Assembly (NCBI RefSeq): GCF_000835495.1
Contig: NW_015622544.1
Span: forward strand, 1,569,704 to 1,633,703
DNA length: 64,000 nucleotides
Source of the DNA: Cladophialophora immunda
Taxonomy: Eukaryota > Ascomycota > Eurotiomycetes > Chaetothyriales > Herpotrichiellaceae
Direction: 5' to 3'
Made by a program: the position numbers and the translations under genes. The notes beneath the pieces were generated by a model. That model worked only from the letters and a program-made list of their open reading frames with translations. It made no database searches and was not told the DNA's origin. Positions 31,087 through 43,900 of the stretch are shown one piece after another. Position 1 is the stretch's first letter. Each line of letters begins with the position of its first letter.

Positions 31087-32888
31087 ATGAGCATCGAGGT
31101 CTCCCTTTCTCCAAGCCAGTCTGGCTGGCATTTCCCCGCCGACCGGCAGCTCGACTTTTTCTCATCGAATCTCCCTGTACCTGGATACTCAGCTAAAACC
31201 AACAAGGACGAGCCCTCGATACCTGAGTTGCCTCTGTTTGCCGAGGCGAGGTCTCATGCCCTCGCAGACCCACACAAGGTTGCTGTCGTCGACAAGACCA
31301 AAGACCAAAGTTTTACCTTTGTCCAACTCCTGAATGATGTGGCAGCCTTAAAAGCTCAGATCCAACGATATATCTCAAGTTACGATCCAGCGATTTCAAC
31401 CTTTGAGGAAGAACCGAGAGTCGCATTTCTTGCACCCTCAGGGTATGACTATGTCGTCACCCAGTGGGCAGTATGGGCCGCCGGGGCCGTTTCAGTGCCA
31501 TTATGCACGTCTCACCCGCTCAAAGAACTCCAGTATACGATTTCGGACTCAGACCCGTCTCTGATTATTCTGCATCCGTCATTCCAGAAGTTCGAGGCTG
31601 GGCTGCAAGAACAAGCGCCAGGAATCCCAATTATGCCGCTGACACCGCACACTCGAAGCTCAAAAAACTTTCCGTTTCTCCCCAGATTTTCGACAGCTTT
31701 TCCATTATCTCGACGAGCCCTAATTATTTACACCTCCGGCACGACCTCGCGACCGAAAGGGTGCATCTCGACACATGAGACCATTACCTTCCAAGCACGC
31801 AGCCTGGTTGAAGCTTGGAAATATAGCCGGTCCGATCATTTGATCCACGTTCTTCCCCTTCACCATGTCCACGGCATCGTCAATGGACTTACTGCCACAC
31901 TACTTGCTGGAGGGACGGTGGAAATGCATCCGAAATTCGACGCCAAGACGGTTTGGAATCGGTGGTCTCAGAAAGGGTCGTCGACGATGTTCATGGCTGT
32001 TCCCACCGTGTATTCAAGATTAATCGACTACTTTGACTCGAGCCTACGCGGAACGCCATCCGAGACTGCCGCGCGAGAAGGCGTCCGGGCCCTCCGCCTT
32101 ATTGTCAGTGGGTCGGCTGCCCTGCCGGTGCCCACGAAGCGAAAGTTCGAGGAGATCTCAGGCCATGAATTACTTGAGCGATACGGCATGACTGAGATAG
32201 GGATGGCCCTGAGCTGCGGCTTGGAGAAGGAGAAGCGCATTGACGGGAGTGTTGGCTGGCCTTTGCCGGGTGTGCAGGTTCGCTTGACGGACGAGAAGAC
32301 CGGTCAGGTCATTACGTCTTCCGGCAAGGACGAGTCGGGTTTGATTGAGATCCGGGGACCCAATGTGTTTACGGAGTATTTCCGGAGAGCGGAAGCCACT
32401 GTTGAGTCGTTTACGGGAGACGGCTGGTTCAAGACGGGCGACGTGGCGAAACGGGAAGACAACGGCGCCTACTTCATCCTTGGACGCGACAGTGTCGACA
32501 TCATCAAGAGCGGCGGGTACAAGATCTCGGCGTTGGAGGTCGAAAGGAAGATTCTGGGGAACGAATCCTTGAGCGGCCTTGTGGGAGAAGTGGTGGTTGT
32601 CGGCGTCGAGGACCAGGAATGGGGCCAACGAGTCGCGGCCGTCATCAAGCTCAAGGACTCGGTAAGTCATGATCTGTCCTCGCTTCTGATCTTTTGAGTA
32701 CTAACATTCCGACTCAGGCTGTCTCTACCGGCCTCGACCTGGCGACGCTCCGCAAACACCTGAAGGAAGACATGGCCGCGTACAAAGTGCCCACGATCCT
32801 GAAGGTCGTCGAGTCGATCGACCGCAACGCGATGGGCAAAGTCAACAAGAAGCAGATTCTGCAGCAGTACTTTGGGCCCAAAGAGTGA
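31087..32888 (+). CDS. Malonyl-CoA synthetase-like acyl-CoA synthetase (ACSF3-like)
   Basis: ANL-superfamily adenylating enzyme. Exon 1 is 31087-32661; intron 32662-32717 (56 nt, GTAAGT..CAG); exon 2 is 32718-32888; 581 residues. The ATG at 31087 (MSIEVSLSP) is preferred to an upstream non-ATG extension. AMP-binding motifs are IIYTSGTTSRPKGCISTH (about 218-235), VLPLHHVHGIVNGL, LLERYGMTEIGMALS (about 362) and WFKTGDVAKREDNGAYFILG. The C-terminal catalytic lysine lies in RNAMGKVNKKQIL, encoded by exon 2; this ending and the LHHVHG block point to the malonyl/methylmalonyl-CoA synthetase group rather than long-chain or acetate enzymes. Substrate is inferred. No clear N-terminal mitochondrial presequence is seen. 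Confidence 0.85.
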
Positions 32889-33460
32889 TGCGATGCGACT
32901 TTTTGCCGCGCGCGGAACGGCGGTCGGAAACACTTACCGGCGACATTGTTCGGTGTTTTCGGATGGTCGACTTCGCCGACGGGGTCATGGATACACGGTG
33001 CGATACAAGCACGGAGGACGAATGAGGACGAGTGTCTCATTCCTCCGATAGACATACATTGGACATGGAGTGTGGAACGAGTGTGGAACGGATTCCTCCC
33101 ATACAACCATGCTTTCAATCTCCCATTCTCCCTCATCTCGCCCGAGTCACTGTATCTGGGTATCTGGGTGATCCTACCCCTAGTCCCCTAGTAGAGAAGG
33201 GTGATGGAATGGATCGGATCGAGATGAAACGAGACCACCAGGGAACGCGAGAAAGCGGGTCTGGGGATGAACAGACTTGAAACACGGACAGAGAGACACA
33301 AACAAGTACGATTAGACCCTATGCAGACGGGTGTCTGTCTAGGTACAAAACAGCTCCGAGGTCCCATACTCCTCCCCTAACGCCTGTGCTCTGCTCTACT
33401 CCACTCTACTCTACTCTATTCCAGCATGGCTCTAGATCACCCACTGCCGTTGGAAGTCCT
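32889..33460. other. Intergenic between convergent genes
   Basis: 572 bp between convergent stops. It contains a CTACT-type microsatellite at about 33394-33418 and a short tandem duplication of GTGTGGAACG near 33070-33090. No gene. Confidence 0.45.
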
Positions 33461-34594
33461 CTACTCGACCATGACGCGGTCCAAGAACCTCCACTCGGCG
33501 CGATTCTGTTCCTGATCCTCGTCGTCGTTGTCCATCCCCGTGTCTTCGTCCACCACCCACGGCCTCGCAGCACGGACCTGCCGGCCCACCGCGTCGGCCA
33601 AGCGCACCGCGGCGCGCAACGACCCCCGGCTCGCGCCCAAGTTGACGGACCCGAAGAAGTGGCCCTTGGCCTGCGGGCCGCAGCCGTCGGCCAGACAGCA
33701 GACGAACTCGAGCAGGCCGGTGTCGAGGTCGCCGATGACGGCGGCCTCGGCCAGCAGCTCGCCGTAGATGCAGCGGATGGCGAAGTGCGTCAGGTCGCCG
33801 CCCGAGCACGTCGACATGGCCGCCAGCACGCGCGGGCTGTGCTGCGCGTAGATGCGCTCAAACAGCCGCATGCCCCGCGCGGCTTTGGACTCGTGGTCGC
33901 CCGGCGTGGCGGCGGCGCGGAGGGACTGGTCGGCTTCTAGGATGCTGGAGAGGGCTGGGTGGGTGGTCTTGATGGCCTGCTGGAGCGCGAGGAGGGCATT
34001 GATGGCCTGTTTAGGTGGAAAAAAGGTCAGTTACCATGTCACTATTATTGGGTGGCTAGTGCAGCCTTCAACGTGCAGGGGCGAGAGACTTACCCTGGGG
34101 AATCCCACCAGCGTGCTGGCTTTCAAGCACGCCTCCCGGATCCGTCTGGCAACGGCGAGCAAATCTCCTGGTTCTCCGTCTTGTGCGGCCACATCCCTTC
34201 CGCTCAGATATGCCCAGAGCTCCCCGATTAGCTTCTCCTTGTGGAAGGCCAAAAGGAGCGCGGTGGTCAGAATGTACCACAAGGGCGAGGAGCCCGGAGT
34301 CTCTGCTGCAGTCTCCTGTGCGAAGATATCTTCCAGGACGGAAAAGTCGACTTTCCCCCGGGTGGCTGGCTTGACCATGGCAATGTCCGCCGAGGGTGCT
34401 GAAGTGGTGGAGATGGTGGTCGTCGACGAGGATACGGAGCTCGGAGTGTATGTGCCGTCGCTGCCGGATGAAGAGTCAACGCTCTCCTCATCCTCTGATC
34501 TCGGCATGGAGGGGATGGAATGCATGTATGTCTTTCGGGGAGGAGACGCCGTCCATGCACGGGCAAAGATGGTGAAGCCTTTTGCTTGAGCCAT
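33461..34594 (-). CDS. AhpD/carboxymuconolactone decarboxylase-like protein
   Basis: Two exons, 34094-34594 and 33461-34006, flank an 87-nt phase-0 intron (GTAAGT..CAG); 348 residues. The N-terminal 75 residues are Ser/Thr-rich and acidic, probably disordered. From about 85 the protein is helical: SSPLWYILTTALLLAFHKEK, then ALLALQQAIKTTHPALSSIL. The diagnostic stretch GLLEFVCCLADGCGPQAKGH followed by GSVNLGAS (about 285-312) resembles the AhpD-like core helix pair of fungal CMD-family proteins. The canonical CxxC thiol pair of AhpD is not evident (CC, and C seven residues later). Catalysis is therefore uncertain; peroxisomal AhpD-like relatives exist in fungi. The tail is acidic (DEDTGMDNDDEDQEQ). 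Confidence 0.6.
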
Positions 34595-35259
34595 AGAGAG
34601 GTGGTGAGTGCTTCTTACTCAGGGAACGACACTAAAACGGGGAGGTGGTTGGCTTGGGTGGATCTTGCAACAGTGGCAATGGTGTATGAGGAGAATAGAA
34701 AAGGAAGAAGGAAGGATAATATATAAATTATTTCAATTGTGATGCCACTGTAGTGTACTGGATCATTCGACGCGGTTTGTATACTGACTTGTTCGGACTG
34801 ATGGATACCGCGTGCTTACCAGGCTGAGCGGGGCAGAAATAAAAGGGGCCAGAGCCTTGGGGGAATCGCTGTGTATATAGCATACAGCTCCTAGGGGCAA
34901 GGCGTGGCATCTCCCGGGCATTTAACAGCACCAGAATCGCCATCTATCGCGCTTTATGCTTCGGTGCTGGAATTGTCGCCGTGATGCAGGCGTGGAGGTG
35001 GGAAGAGCGACACGGCGGGAGGCGAATCCTGCTGTCGGCCAGGACTCGGGATTCGCTCAACTGCTCTTCCGCTGCACCGGATGGCGGATCAGACGCCAAT
35101 GGGAGATTTCTTGCACCGGCATCCAGAAGAATTCCCGGATCACGTGTGGTGATATCGATGGTGTCGCGGTGGTAGGATGGTAGGATGGTAGGGAGGAGCC
35201 GGAGCTCATGCTGGCTGCCCTCACACAGATCTCTCCAGTGAATGCACAACACGTTGCTG
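34595..35259. other. Intergenic, AhpD-like promoter and VPS18 3' side
   Basis: 665 bp. The sequence GGTAGGAT is repeated in tandem near 35172-35190. No gene is supported. Confidence 0.45.
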
Positions 35260-38226
35260 TCAGATAGCCCATGCTTCCACATCATCGCCCTCATGGATGA
35301 AGGGCTCATCAATCTGCTTGATGCCCAAATCCCCGCACAGAACGCATTGCTCAGCAACCAGTCCATCCAACTCGGCAACTAGCTTTTGTCGCTGGACACC
35401 CACACTCAGCCCCTGGTTGACCTCTGTCTGGAGATCCTTGATCCTCTTCCTCTTGCTGCTCCCTGAACTCTCAAGCACGCGCTTGCCCAGGCAGTCGCTG
35501 TGAAAGGCGTGCTGACACGGGAACACGAAGAACTGCCGGCTCAAGACCGGGAGCGTACAGATCCAGCACCGCTCTCCAGCTTCCACAATGGCGTAACGGT
35601 GATCTAATGCTGCAATCTCCGCTTTGATTTGCTCTGCCGTGTGTTGCGACAGATCCATTTCCTGCTTCAGGCTGTCAATGTGCCGCGAATAGTCCTCGAG
35701 TGCCTCGCATATCTCCTCTTTGAAATCGTCAATCACCACGAAGTCCGGGAAAAAAGGGATAAGGTCTTCGATCTTGAGCAGCTCGCATCTCTTCAAAAAA
35801 CCGATCGCTTCTTTGATGGACGCGGCCTCTTTGATCTTCTTCTCGGCGATCAGCAGCCATAACCTCTTCCTAACTTTATCATTACCCTCTAATCGGTCGG
35901 CGACAATTGCTGCCAGGTCGATATCATCGTGCTGCAGTGCGAGTTCCACCGCTTGCTGATATTGTCCCATGGTACTGTAAATGTGCACACATGACTGCAC
36001 TCGGTTATGCTGAATACAGAGCCTCAGTGCGAAGTCGGCGTCGTAGAATGGAGGTGAAGGCTGACTCTCAAGGTATCCCAACAGCATAGTTTCCGACGGC
36101 GACGGATGTGAAGCCATGATCGAGATGAGCGCATTGTGAACAGAAGCAGGCACCTCGAAGTTGTTTGTCACAACAAAGTTCAGGTAGCGCACCGCTTGAT
36201 TCTGGTTCAAGGGCACGTTGGCGTTCTCATTGTAGCTGAGAAGTGCCGGGACGAGCTTTTGTGGGTCGAGATTGCTTCTTCGCACCAGAATCTCCACCAG
36301 TCCAACTGCCACGTGAGTCATGAGCACATTGCTATACCGATAGAACGTCTCGGGATTGCTCTGCTTGTTAAGGACCGACAGCGCCTCGTTCCATTTCTCT
36401 CGCTGTACCCAGTACGAAAGCACATAATCGTAGTCGGTGATGGTGTTGGCAAAGAACAGGAGCTCCTGTTCTCGGTCGTGGCTCGAGATTACTTCATAGA
36501 CCGTCTTCGCATCGAGATCCGCCTTGTATTTGGTCACAAATTCTTGGAACTCGTTTCGAGCCTTCTCCAAATCCCGCTGGGCACCTCCGGCGTCGGTGTG
36601 CTCCAGCAATTCCGCTTTCGTGGCAACCATATCGTCCAGTGAGTTCAACTTGGCCATGAAGATCTGGACGAGCCATGTTGCTATCATCACTCGCTGCATG
36701 GTCGAGGACTTCTTGTATGAGCCCAGCTTGGCCAACAAATACCTCCTCAACGCTTCTTCTTGCCCATTATCGATCAACGACAGGCACACCTCCTCAAATG
36801 CTTTGCTGCTCTTTCCCCAAACGCTTGCCGCCTCCAAGTATTGTCCTTTGCTCGAGAGGTAGTCTCCGGAAGCTGTAGCGACAGAGTCCTTCTGTGCCGC
36901 TCCTTTAGCATAGCGAAGAGCAGCGTCGTAATGTTGTTGTTTCAGCATGATCTTCCAAATGTCCCGCTCCTCGTCGTTTGCCACCACCTCGAAGATTTCT
37001 TGGTTGGTGAAAAGCCAATACGTGTTCTTCTTTTGATCCGCCACCAAGTCAAGAGCGGACTGTCCAGGTTCCAGGACCGCCTGGTCGTAGACTACGCTGC
37101 CATCAAGGCGATTGACGGCAACAATTCGACCTTCGGCAAGGGCCAGGACATGCCACTGAGACAGAATAGCAGAGACAATGGGATCTTGTATCAACTTTCG
37201 ACCTCCGCGGGCAGATATCGTTTCTGGAAACACGGAGCGAGGGTGGAGTTTAGCCTCGCTGAAAATCTTGGAGCCTAGACTGGAGGACGCGGGGGAGGTC
37301 AACAGCTGGCCCGTCAGGACACCCTGGGAATATAACCAGGCGAAACTGCGAGACGAGTCCGGACTAGCATCTTGTGCCTCGGGCGACACCGAAAAACATG
37401 ACGGCGCCGTTGCTGATGCGCCTGTCGTGTCATGCGCGACAGGTGCTTCCTTGGAAAACAACTCGGCGTAGATGGAAGCTGAGCCTTCCTTTCCGCGGCC
37501 GCCCGTCTTGCCTATCCAGTGACAAAGTCTCGAATGCGACGCCACGATCACCCTCCGTATGTCTGTCTTGCCGTCGATTGTCTCCGCCCAAAGGCCCGTG
37601 ACGGCGCCGTCGGGTATCTTCCAAACATGCGTGCAATATCGTTCTTCGCGGCGATAGAATTCCGACGCCGGCTCAATGTATATCTCATAGACATTCCCAT
37701 CCACCGCGCCCACCAGGATCTCTCGTGTAGAGGCCGTCGGTTGTGAAGGGTTCCAAGCAACAGACTCGATGGACACGCCTTTGAGCCGGGACAGTGCCTT
37801 GGGCTGCTTCGACTGGCTGTGCAGGTAGAAGTTCTCTCCCAGGGTGGTGGTGATGATCAAATGGGACGCGGAAGGGTCGAGGAACATGCGGCGGATGAGC
37901 CCGACCTCGCTGGTCTTTTTGGGCAGGTCGACATCTAGGAGCACGCAATTACAACTTTAGTGACGGAGGTACTCTCCTTGCGGGTGAAGTAACGGGGGCA
38001 GGAACACACCATCAATGTCTGAAGGGCTCTCAAGATCTATCCGCAAGATGCGCCCCGTGGCCAGTGCGAGAATGAGCACGTTGTTGGCGACCTGGCCAGC
38101 CACGAAATCGGATGCGATGTTGAATTGCAGCTGTACTCGTTCGACGTTGAAGATGGGGAGCGACGTCTCGACGCCGCCTGAGGCCAGGCCGGGAGCCACG
38201 TAGCCGTCGTCTAGATCCAGCGCCAT
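35260..38226 (-). CDS. VPS18: Vacuolar protein sorting protein VPS18 (PEP3), HOPS/CORVET core subunit
   Basis: Core subunit of the CORVET and HOPS tethers that drive endosome and vacuole fusion. Exon 1 is 38010-38226; intron 37935-38009 (75 nt, GTGTGT..CTAG); exon 2 is 35260-37934; 963 residues. The N-terminal half is the Pep3/Vps18 beta-propeller, including LGENFYLHSQSKQPKALSRL and a following ERYCTHVWKIPDG block. The alpha-solenoid follows (clathrin-repeat-like, about 600-800). A coiled coil precedes the C-terminal RING-H2: CWIC, then CQHAFHSDC, then CVLC, with cysteine/histidine order intact. Junction codons read SPSDID-DVDLPKK, matching the family. Six minus-strand genes begin with the preceding one and continue to 47.6 kb. 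Confidence 0.95.
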
Positions 38227-38730
38227 CGCGCCGCGTGCGTGTCGGGTTCAACGCATTATGAACCAGTGGTGGAATTGTACGTCTGGTGGCTAGGGACAGG
38301 TCGTTGGTTCGATCAAGTGGACGTTCGGGTGAGTTGTTCGTCGAGTCCCGTGGTCATGGCAAGGCTGCGTCATCAACATCCACGTGACTGACAGCCTCGG
38401 GAGTAGAGCCTTGCCAAAAGTGACTTGTTGCAAAGGGCACGGGCAAACTATTTTCAATTGGTCTCTTCAGGTGTGCCGTCTACTTTCGTCGCAATGGAAC
38501 AAAATACAAGTGATTGAATGCATGCGTGGATTGTCTATAGCCAGTCCTGCTGTAGTATTAATATAGGATCATCACTCCTCCAACGCCATCGCTTGCTTTG
38601 TCGCTGCGAATGAGGAGCAGAACCTGCCCAAAATCGACCGCTTAATATTGTACACATAGAATCGTTTGATTCGCCCAACTCAATGGAATTCGTGTCCTCG
38701 TACTCCCACAGAAATGCTGTACGCATCTCT
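38227..38730. other. Intergenic, VPS18 promoter and MFS 3' side
   Basis: 504 bp between tandem minus-strand genes; no supported gene. Confidence 0.45.
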
Positions 38731-40690
38731 TTATTTGGCAGCAAACCTCGACCTGGCTCTCAAGTTTGCACCAAATTTCCACAAGACGAAAATGCCGATG
38801 ATGCCACCGACAGTCAGCCCCGCAAGCAAGCTGACGCCACTGCCGACGCCCAAGTTGTGGAACAAGGGGCGGGAGAAGTGAATCGCACCCGCGGCGATCG
38901 ACGAACGGGCAAAATCGTTGCCGGCGAAGAGCGACGCAGCGTATTGCGGGTACGTCAAGGGGATGTAGATGAAGATACACTGGAAGAGGATGAAGATCCC
39001 GACCGTGAATACCACGACACCGAGCTGCAGAGGGGATCAGTCACAGTCCGGAATTGAGGGGGTGGTGCGCTCGAACTTACCGTGGGCACGATCCAGTGGA
39101 TCTTGGGGGAGCTGTTACCAGTCCATGCAAACCAGAACAAACCGATGGGCAACAGCAGACTTGCTGGAAGGGCGGGAATGAGACGTCGCTCAGGCTCTCC
39201 AAGACCTCTGGTGCGAATCTCCGGCTCGAACACAAAGTGCAGGTACAGGACGTAGATGGTAATGGCAATGCTAACGCCGACCGAGATGGAGAGGAAAATC
39301 AGGCCAATCTCGCCGCCGTTCATGCCGTAGCCATGTGTGGCCTTGCCTGGGTTGCCGGTCGCGTAGACAAGAGGGAAGACTTCGAAGAAAGAGTAGAATA
39401 TGCTGTACATCAAGGCCGTGTAAAGGCTGGTGAAGAGCACGGCAGGGTCGAGGATGTTGATCTGGGCCGGTCGCCAGAGGTTGCCAACCACCACTTCATT
39501 GACAGTCAATTTCTCTTGGTCGATCTCGGACTGGGACTTGAGATTGTTGTTGCCGGTCAATTTGCGAAGACGAGCAGCGCGGCGGAGCAGGATGTTGGAG
39601 GAAGATGTCTCGGGCAGCAGGAACAGGAGCGAGACGTAGACCGGAGCGGCGAGCCAGACGATCTCCCAGAGCGACCAATGCCAGTTCGTGGCGGGCACCG
39701 AGAAGCCGGAGATGATGGGACCAAGAGCGGGACCTGTGGTTTGTTAGCAAAAATCACCCGCATTTACTTTGTCTGGATGCACCTACCAGCTGTAGCAAAA
39801 GCGGCCCACCCGGTGAGGAAGTAAGGAAGCTTCAGGAGCGAGAAGATGTCGCCAATCGATGCACCGCCGGTGGCCAAACACGGGCTGCCGAAGAAGCCCT
39901 GCAGAAAACGCAAAACGACGAGCGCAGGGAAGCTGTTGACCACGGCAGTGGGGATGGAAATGATCACAAAGATTCCCAAGGTGATCATATAAGGCGGGTT
40001 GCGGCCGATGATAGGAATCTCCGACAGGGGGCTGAAGATCAGAGGACCAATGCCGTACCCCAAGACGTACATAGACAAGCCGAGCGCAGCGACGTTCGGC
40101 GAGACCCCCATCTTTTCAACAATGACCGGCTCAGACGGCGTGAAGATGGCCGATCCCATATAGACGGCAAGAGTGTACAGGTAGATTTGCAGGACGACGA
40201 TGGTTTTCTTGCCCCGGGACCAGTTCTGTGGATTCTCCGGGTCATCGGTGGCATACCAGTCGACCAAGATGGTGCCATCGGAAGTGACTTGCGGCGCGAT
40301 GGGTCGACTAACTTGATTCTTCAGCGTCTCTTGCCGCGTGGCGTTGGAATAGGCTTGTTCGAGATCGGCGCGGGTGTTGACTTGGCTCAGCTCGGGTCGA
40401 GTCATGATTTTGGACAGCGTCCGGTCTGAAAGAGCAACGGACTCGCCATCTGCGGCCGTTCTGGCAGCAGAAAGGCTGTGGGCATCGTCGGAATCCTCCT
40501 CGATCCTCTTCTCAATATCCTCAGGCACGGGGAGTACTGGCTGTGTTGGGGTTGCAGCACCAAGCTTGTGAGATTGGTAGGAGTCGGGCAGCACAAAATC
40601 GGATCTTTCCTCTGGGTACTGGAAATATTTGTTCCTCGTCACGAAACGGACCACCTGGCCCACAGGGGCATCCCGCAACAGGGCGGACAT
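38731..40690 (-). CDS. MFS multidrug/polyamine-type transporter (DHA1)
   Basis: Proton-coupled efflux pump of the DHA1 (12-TM) group, near the Flu1/Tpo branch. Three exons give 616 residues: 39787-40690, 39081-39733 and 38731-39024, with introns of 53 and 56 nt. The ATG at 40690 (MSALLRDAPVG) is used; the open frame starts earlier but without context. The N-terminal 165 residues are hydrophilic. The motif DPENPQNWSRGKK is the hallmark preceding TM1, followed by YTLAVYMGSAIFTPSEP and GYGIGPLIFSPLSEIPIIGR (motif A region). VLRFLQGFFGSPCLATGGAS is in TM4 and ATAGPALGPIISGFSV in TM5, split by intron 1. The C-terminal TM pairs end in RSRFAAK. Substrate is not predictable. Confidence 0.92.
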
Positions 40691-42343
40691 GGTGAGGACT
40701 GCTTCAAGGGGTGTTGAGGTAGAAAGCGATAGGGAAGTACGAGGGACTGCGACAACGGGCTTGGAGTCGCGAGGGAATGTATGCGTTTCTTGTAGAAGGC
40801 TTGAAGAGGCCGATGATGGACAGGACAAAAGAAGACATGTTGGGATTGTATAATATAGTTCTTACCGACCCTTGAGTTTCGCATCCCAATGCGGCAAATA
40901 CAAGCATGTCACTATGCAGCCAAACATTCTAAATCACCGTATCTCCCAAGCCACGTACGGCGGGCTTGAGATGGTCCGCCGCCCAGATCCTGAATAATCA
41001 ATGAGGTAACGTCAAGAAGGGGGCAAGCGCCAAAACGGAGACCGGGTATAAGCCAGAAGCTTCTCCACGGAAGCCCAATTAAACCCGTCTTGTCATGGAC
41101 AATACCCGCTGGGGGGGCTAGGGAGAATCGAGAAAAAACGAGACAGATGCGCGCGTTATTTTGCGAGCGACGGAGTGGAAATGCGCGCGGCAGAGTTCGA
41201 CCGAAGATGCGGGACGAATAAGAGGTGGCGAGGAGGGGAAAGGGTAACGTAAAGCAGAGGGAGCTGGCGACTGGCTGACGGGATTGCGTGCATCATTACG
41301 GTACTCGAGGCACCACTTATCCTCCGGAGATCGAACGGACGGCGCAAAGGTGAAAAAGGGGACCAGAGCAAGAAGGATGGAAAACAGAAGAAAAAAAAAA
41401 ACACCGTCCAAGGCCGTAGAGAGGGGACCCGAGTGCGGCTTGGCAATGACGCCAGCCAAGCCTCTTCCCACTCTTTGTCAGCAGCCACACGGCCAGACAC
41501 CAGTGACGTCCAAGACGCCATTCTGTAAGCACCATGAATGTCCGTCCTCCAGCCCATGTGTTTCACGCCTGCTCGTATGGCCACCTCTCCAAGATCCCCA
41601 GCGACATGCGTGTCCAGATGTCCAGACCTCAGAAGCCCCTCCCACCAATGAAACATACCTCAAGCCTTTGCCCCATTGAGCCGCCATGCAAATGACTCAT
41701 CTGCATTGCCGAGACCACCAAGACCACCAAGGCCATACCTCCGAGTTACGAGCACAGAATATGCAGGAATCAATGCAAGAGTGCAAGAGATGGCTATCTT
41801 CATACTGTCTGACAATAATGGCAAAGGCTCTCCCATGTGCACTCTAATGAACGGCCCATGTACCAGCCAAGGGGTCCTGCGTGTTCCTGCTTGGATGTTG
41901 CCCTGACTCAGCATACTTGCTGCACTTTCGCACGAGGCGCCCTGTGGCACACAGCATGGCTGTCGGGTGTCTCAATGTGTGTGTCTGAAAGATTGATTGG
42001 CAGACAACACATGTACGGTCTCAAGAAGGTCACCAGATGTGGAAAGTTCAAGTTTTCTCGTTTCAGATCCTCTATGCTCGCCCATGGACAGACACAAAAC
42101 ACACGGGGAATACCCAATACCCAACAACAGCAACAGCCCGACCTGTCGATGCAACTCCCCCGACTCGTAGTTTTACCCAGTGTTTTTTTGCGTTTCAATC
42201 GTGAACAACGTTTAGCCACCCCCCCTTGTTGACCCGTGTAATCGAACAGAGCACCTCGACACCGCGCCCTCGCCTACTTCCCAGAGATACAAACAGGCGG
42301 TTGACTTCTGCCGAACATCCGCACTTCAACCCAGCACCTGGAT
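40691..42343. other. Intergenic upstream of MFS transporter
   Basis: 1.65 kb. It holds the MFS promoter (with an A11 run at 41391-41401) and the 3' side of the SPO12-like gene. Open frames up to 166 codons are motif-free. Confidence 0.4.
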
Positions 42344-42846
42344 CTAATGTTGAACCCGATCCTGCCCCTGTGCTTGCGCCTTGAGATTTTCTTTGGCGAG
42401 GGTCTTTGCGAACAGCGTCTGCGGCTTTGCACTCCTACACAGCTCGTTGGTGCAAGGTTAGCTGGAGCCCGCCAAAGGCATACAGAGGGGTTGTAACAAA
42501 AATGGGGGGGAATAAAAACGCACATGAACCGCCGACCCTTGATCTCACTCAGTTTCTTGGTCGTCGGGCTCCGGATCGCGTCCGAGGGCGAGATGTACGT
42601 CTGGCTCCCCGTGGTCTGGTTCTGAACCAGCATGGCCCCTCCTCTTTGCTGCGGGTGCTCGAATCGAGGCATCGTCATCGGCATCGCCACGACGACTCGG
42701 TGCGCATCCACGCCTGCGTCCGCCAACGCGAGCTTGTTGATTTTGTTGTTGTTGTTGTCGCCAGTCTCCGACTTTGACTTCGCGGGCGACGTCGGGTTGG
42801 GGGATCTCTCGGCCAGGGGCCCGGCGGGTGCTTTGGTCGGAGACAT
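42344..42846 (-). CDS. SPO12-family protein
   Basis: Small regulator family; budding-yeast Spo12 helps release the Cdc14 phosphatase in early anaphase. Exon 1 is 42524-42846; intron 42435-42523 (89 nt, GTGCGT..GTAG) splits an ATG codon; exon 2 is 42344-42434; 137 residues. The conserved block reads TYISPSDAIRSPTTKKLSEI (about 84-103), with two SP sites in the SPSD and RSPT positions, followed by KGRRFMSAKPQTLFAKTL across the junction and ending KAQAQGQDRVQH. The N-terminal half is Ser/Pro/Asn-rich. The match to the Pfam-type motif (SP.D.I.SP..KKL) is good, but the sequence is short, so the family call is moderate. It belongs to the minus-strand gene run. Confidence 0.75.
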
Positions 42847-43900
42847 TGGATGCGAACCGCAGGCAAAAGCTGGATAGGAAGAACTCGTGTAGTAGTAGCT
42901 CGAGGTGGATTTCCTGGACTTTAGGGGCCTGTGTTGTGCCGGCGCACGATGTGGTTGACGGACGAGTTGGACCCGAAGGATCGAGTGTGCGTGGTGGCGT
43001 AATGCCAGTCGCGGCGTCTGCAGAGAAGCTAGAGAGGGGCCTGGCGTTTAAATGCAGCTCCCGGTGCTTCTAGGAGTCGGGCTCAGAAGGCTGTACGAGT
43101 ATCTCTCGAAACAGTGGTTGGGCTGTACCTAATCGTCCTCTGTACCTACAGTAACACAGTAAAGAATTCGGACGGGTTGTTGAAATCGCGGCGAAAGGCA
43201 GTGTTTCCAATGACGTCAACCAGATCGAGGGACGGTTGGCAGGGCAACACAGCAAGCATTCACGCACGAACGTCTCGTATCTCGTATTCATTTTGCGCAG
43301 TGCCATCTCCTGGGTATTCAACGGACATACACATACGGAATCTTTGTAACACAACAGTGCCCCGTATTATTGTCCTGCAGGTGGATCAAGCATACAATGA
43401 ATTTCTTTTGGCCCAGCACTTAGTATAGCATATACACCGTAGTTGCGACACTTTTATTTCCGCAAGATAGATCCCCATCCGCACCGACAGAACCAACCTT
43501 CAAAATCTCCTCCCCCAAAAAGCGCCAACCAGCTAGATGTGTAGATGTAGTTCATCCCAATGATATCCACCATTTTGAGCCTGTATGCAAACTTAGAAAC
43601 CCGTTTCCAATTTTTTAAAAACAAAATCCACCACCCTTTTTGACGCTTCTAGACATGACAGAAGGTCTCCCAGAACCCACACTTCATCCTGCCGAATGCC
43701 ACGCCAAACGGGTCTGACTGTTTCGTTCTTGAAATCTGGATATGACGGCAATCTCCTATATCCCTGGAAAGTTGGCCCGCTGCGCTGCAACTCCGAAGCC
43801 CATCTCCATAAGAAGCAACGATATGTCGTTTGTTGTTGAGACGGTGCTGTTTCTCTCTTCTTTTCCCAACCCAGCAAGATCAAAACCCAAGTGCCTGCCT
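42847..43900. other. Intergenic upstream of SPO12-like gene
   Basis: 1.05 kb with promoter of the SPO12-like gene and 3' UTR of the PQ-loop gene. No gene is recognised. Confidence 0.45.

Noticed and set aside
39054..39824. 256-codon plus-strand open frame
   Set aside because: Antisense to the MFS gene exon 2; no domain.
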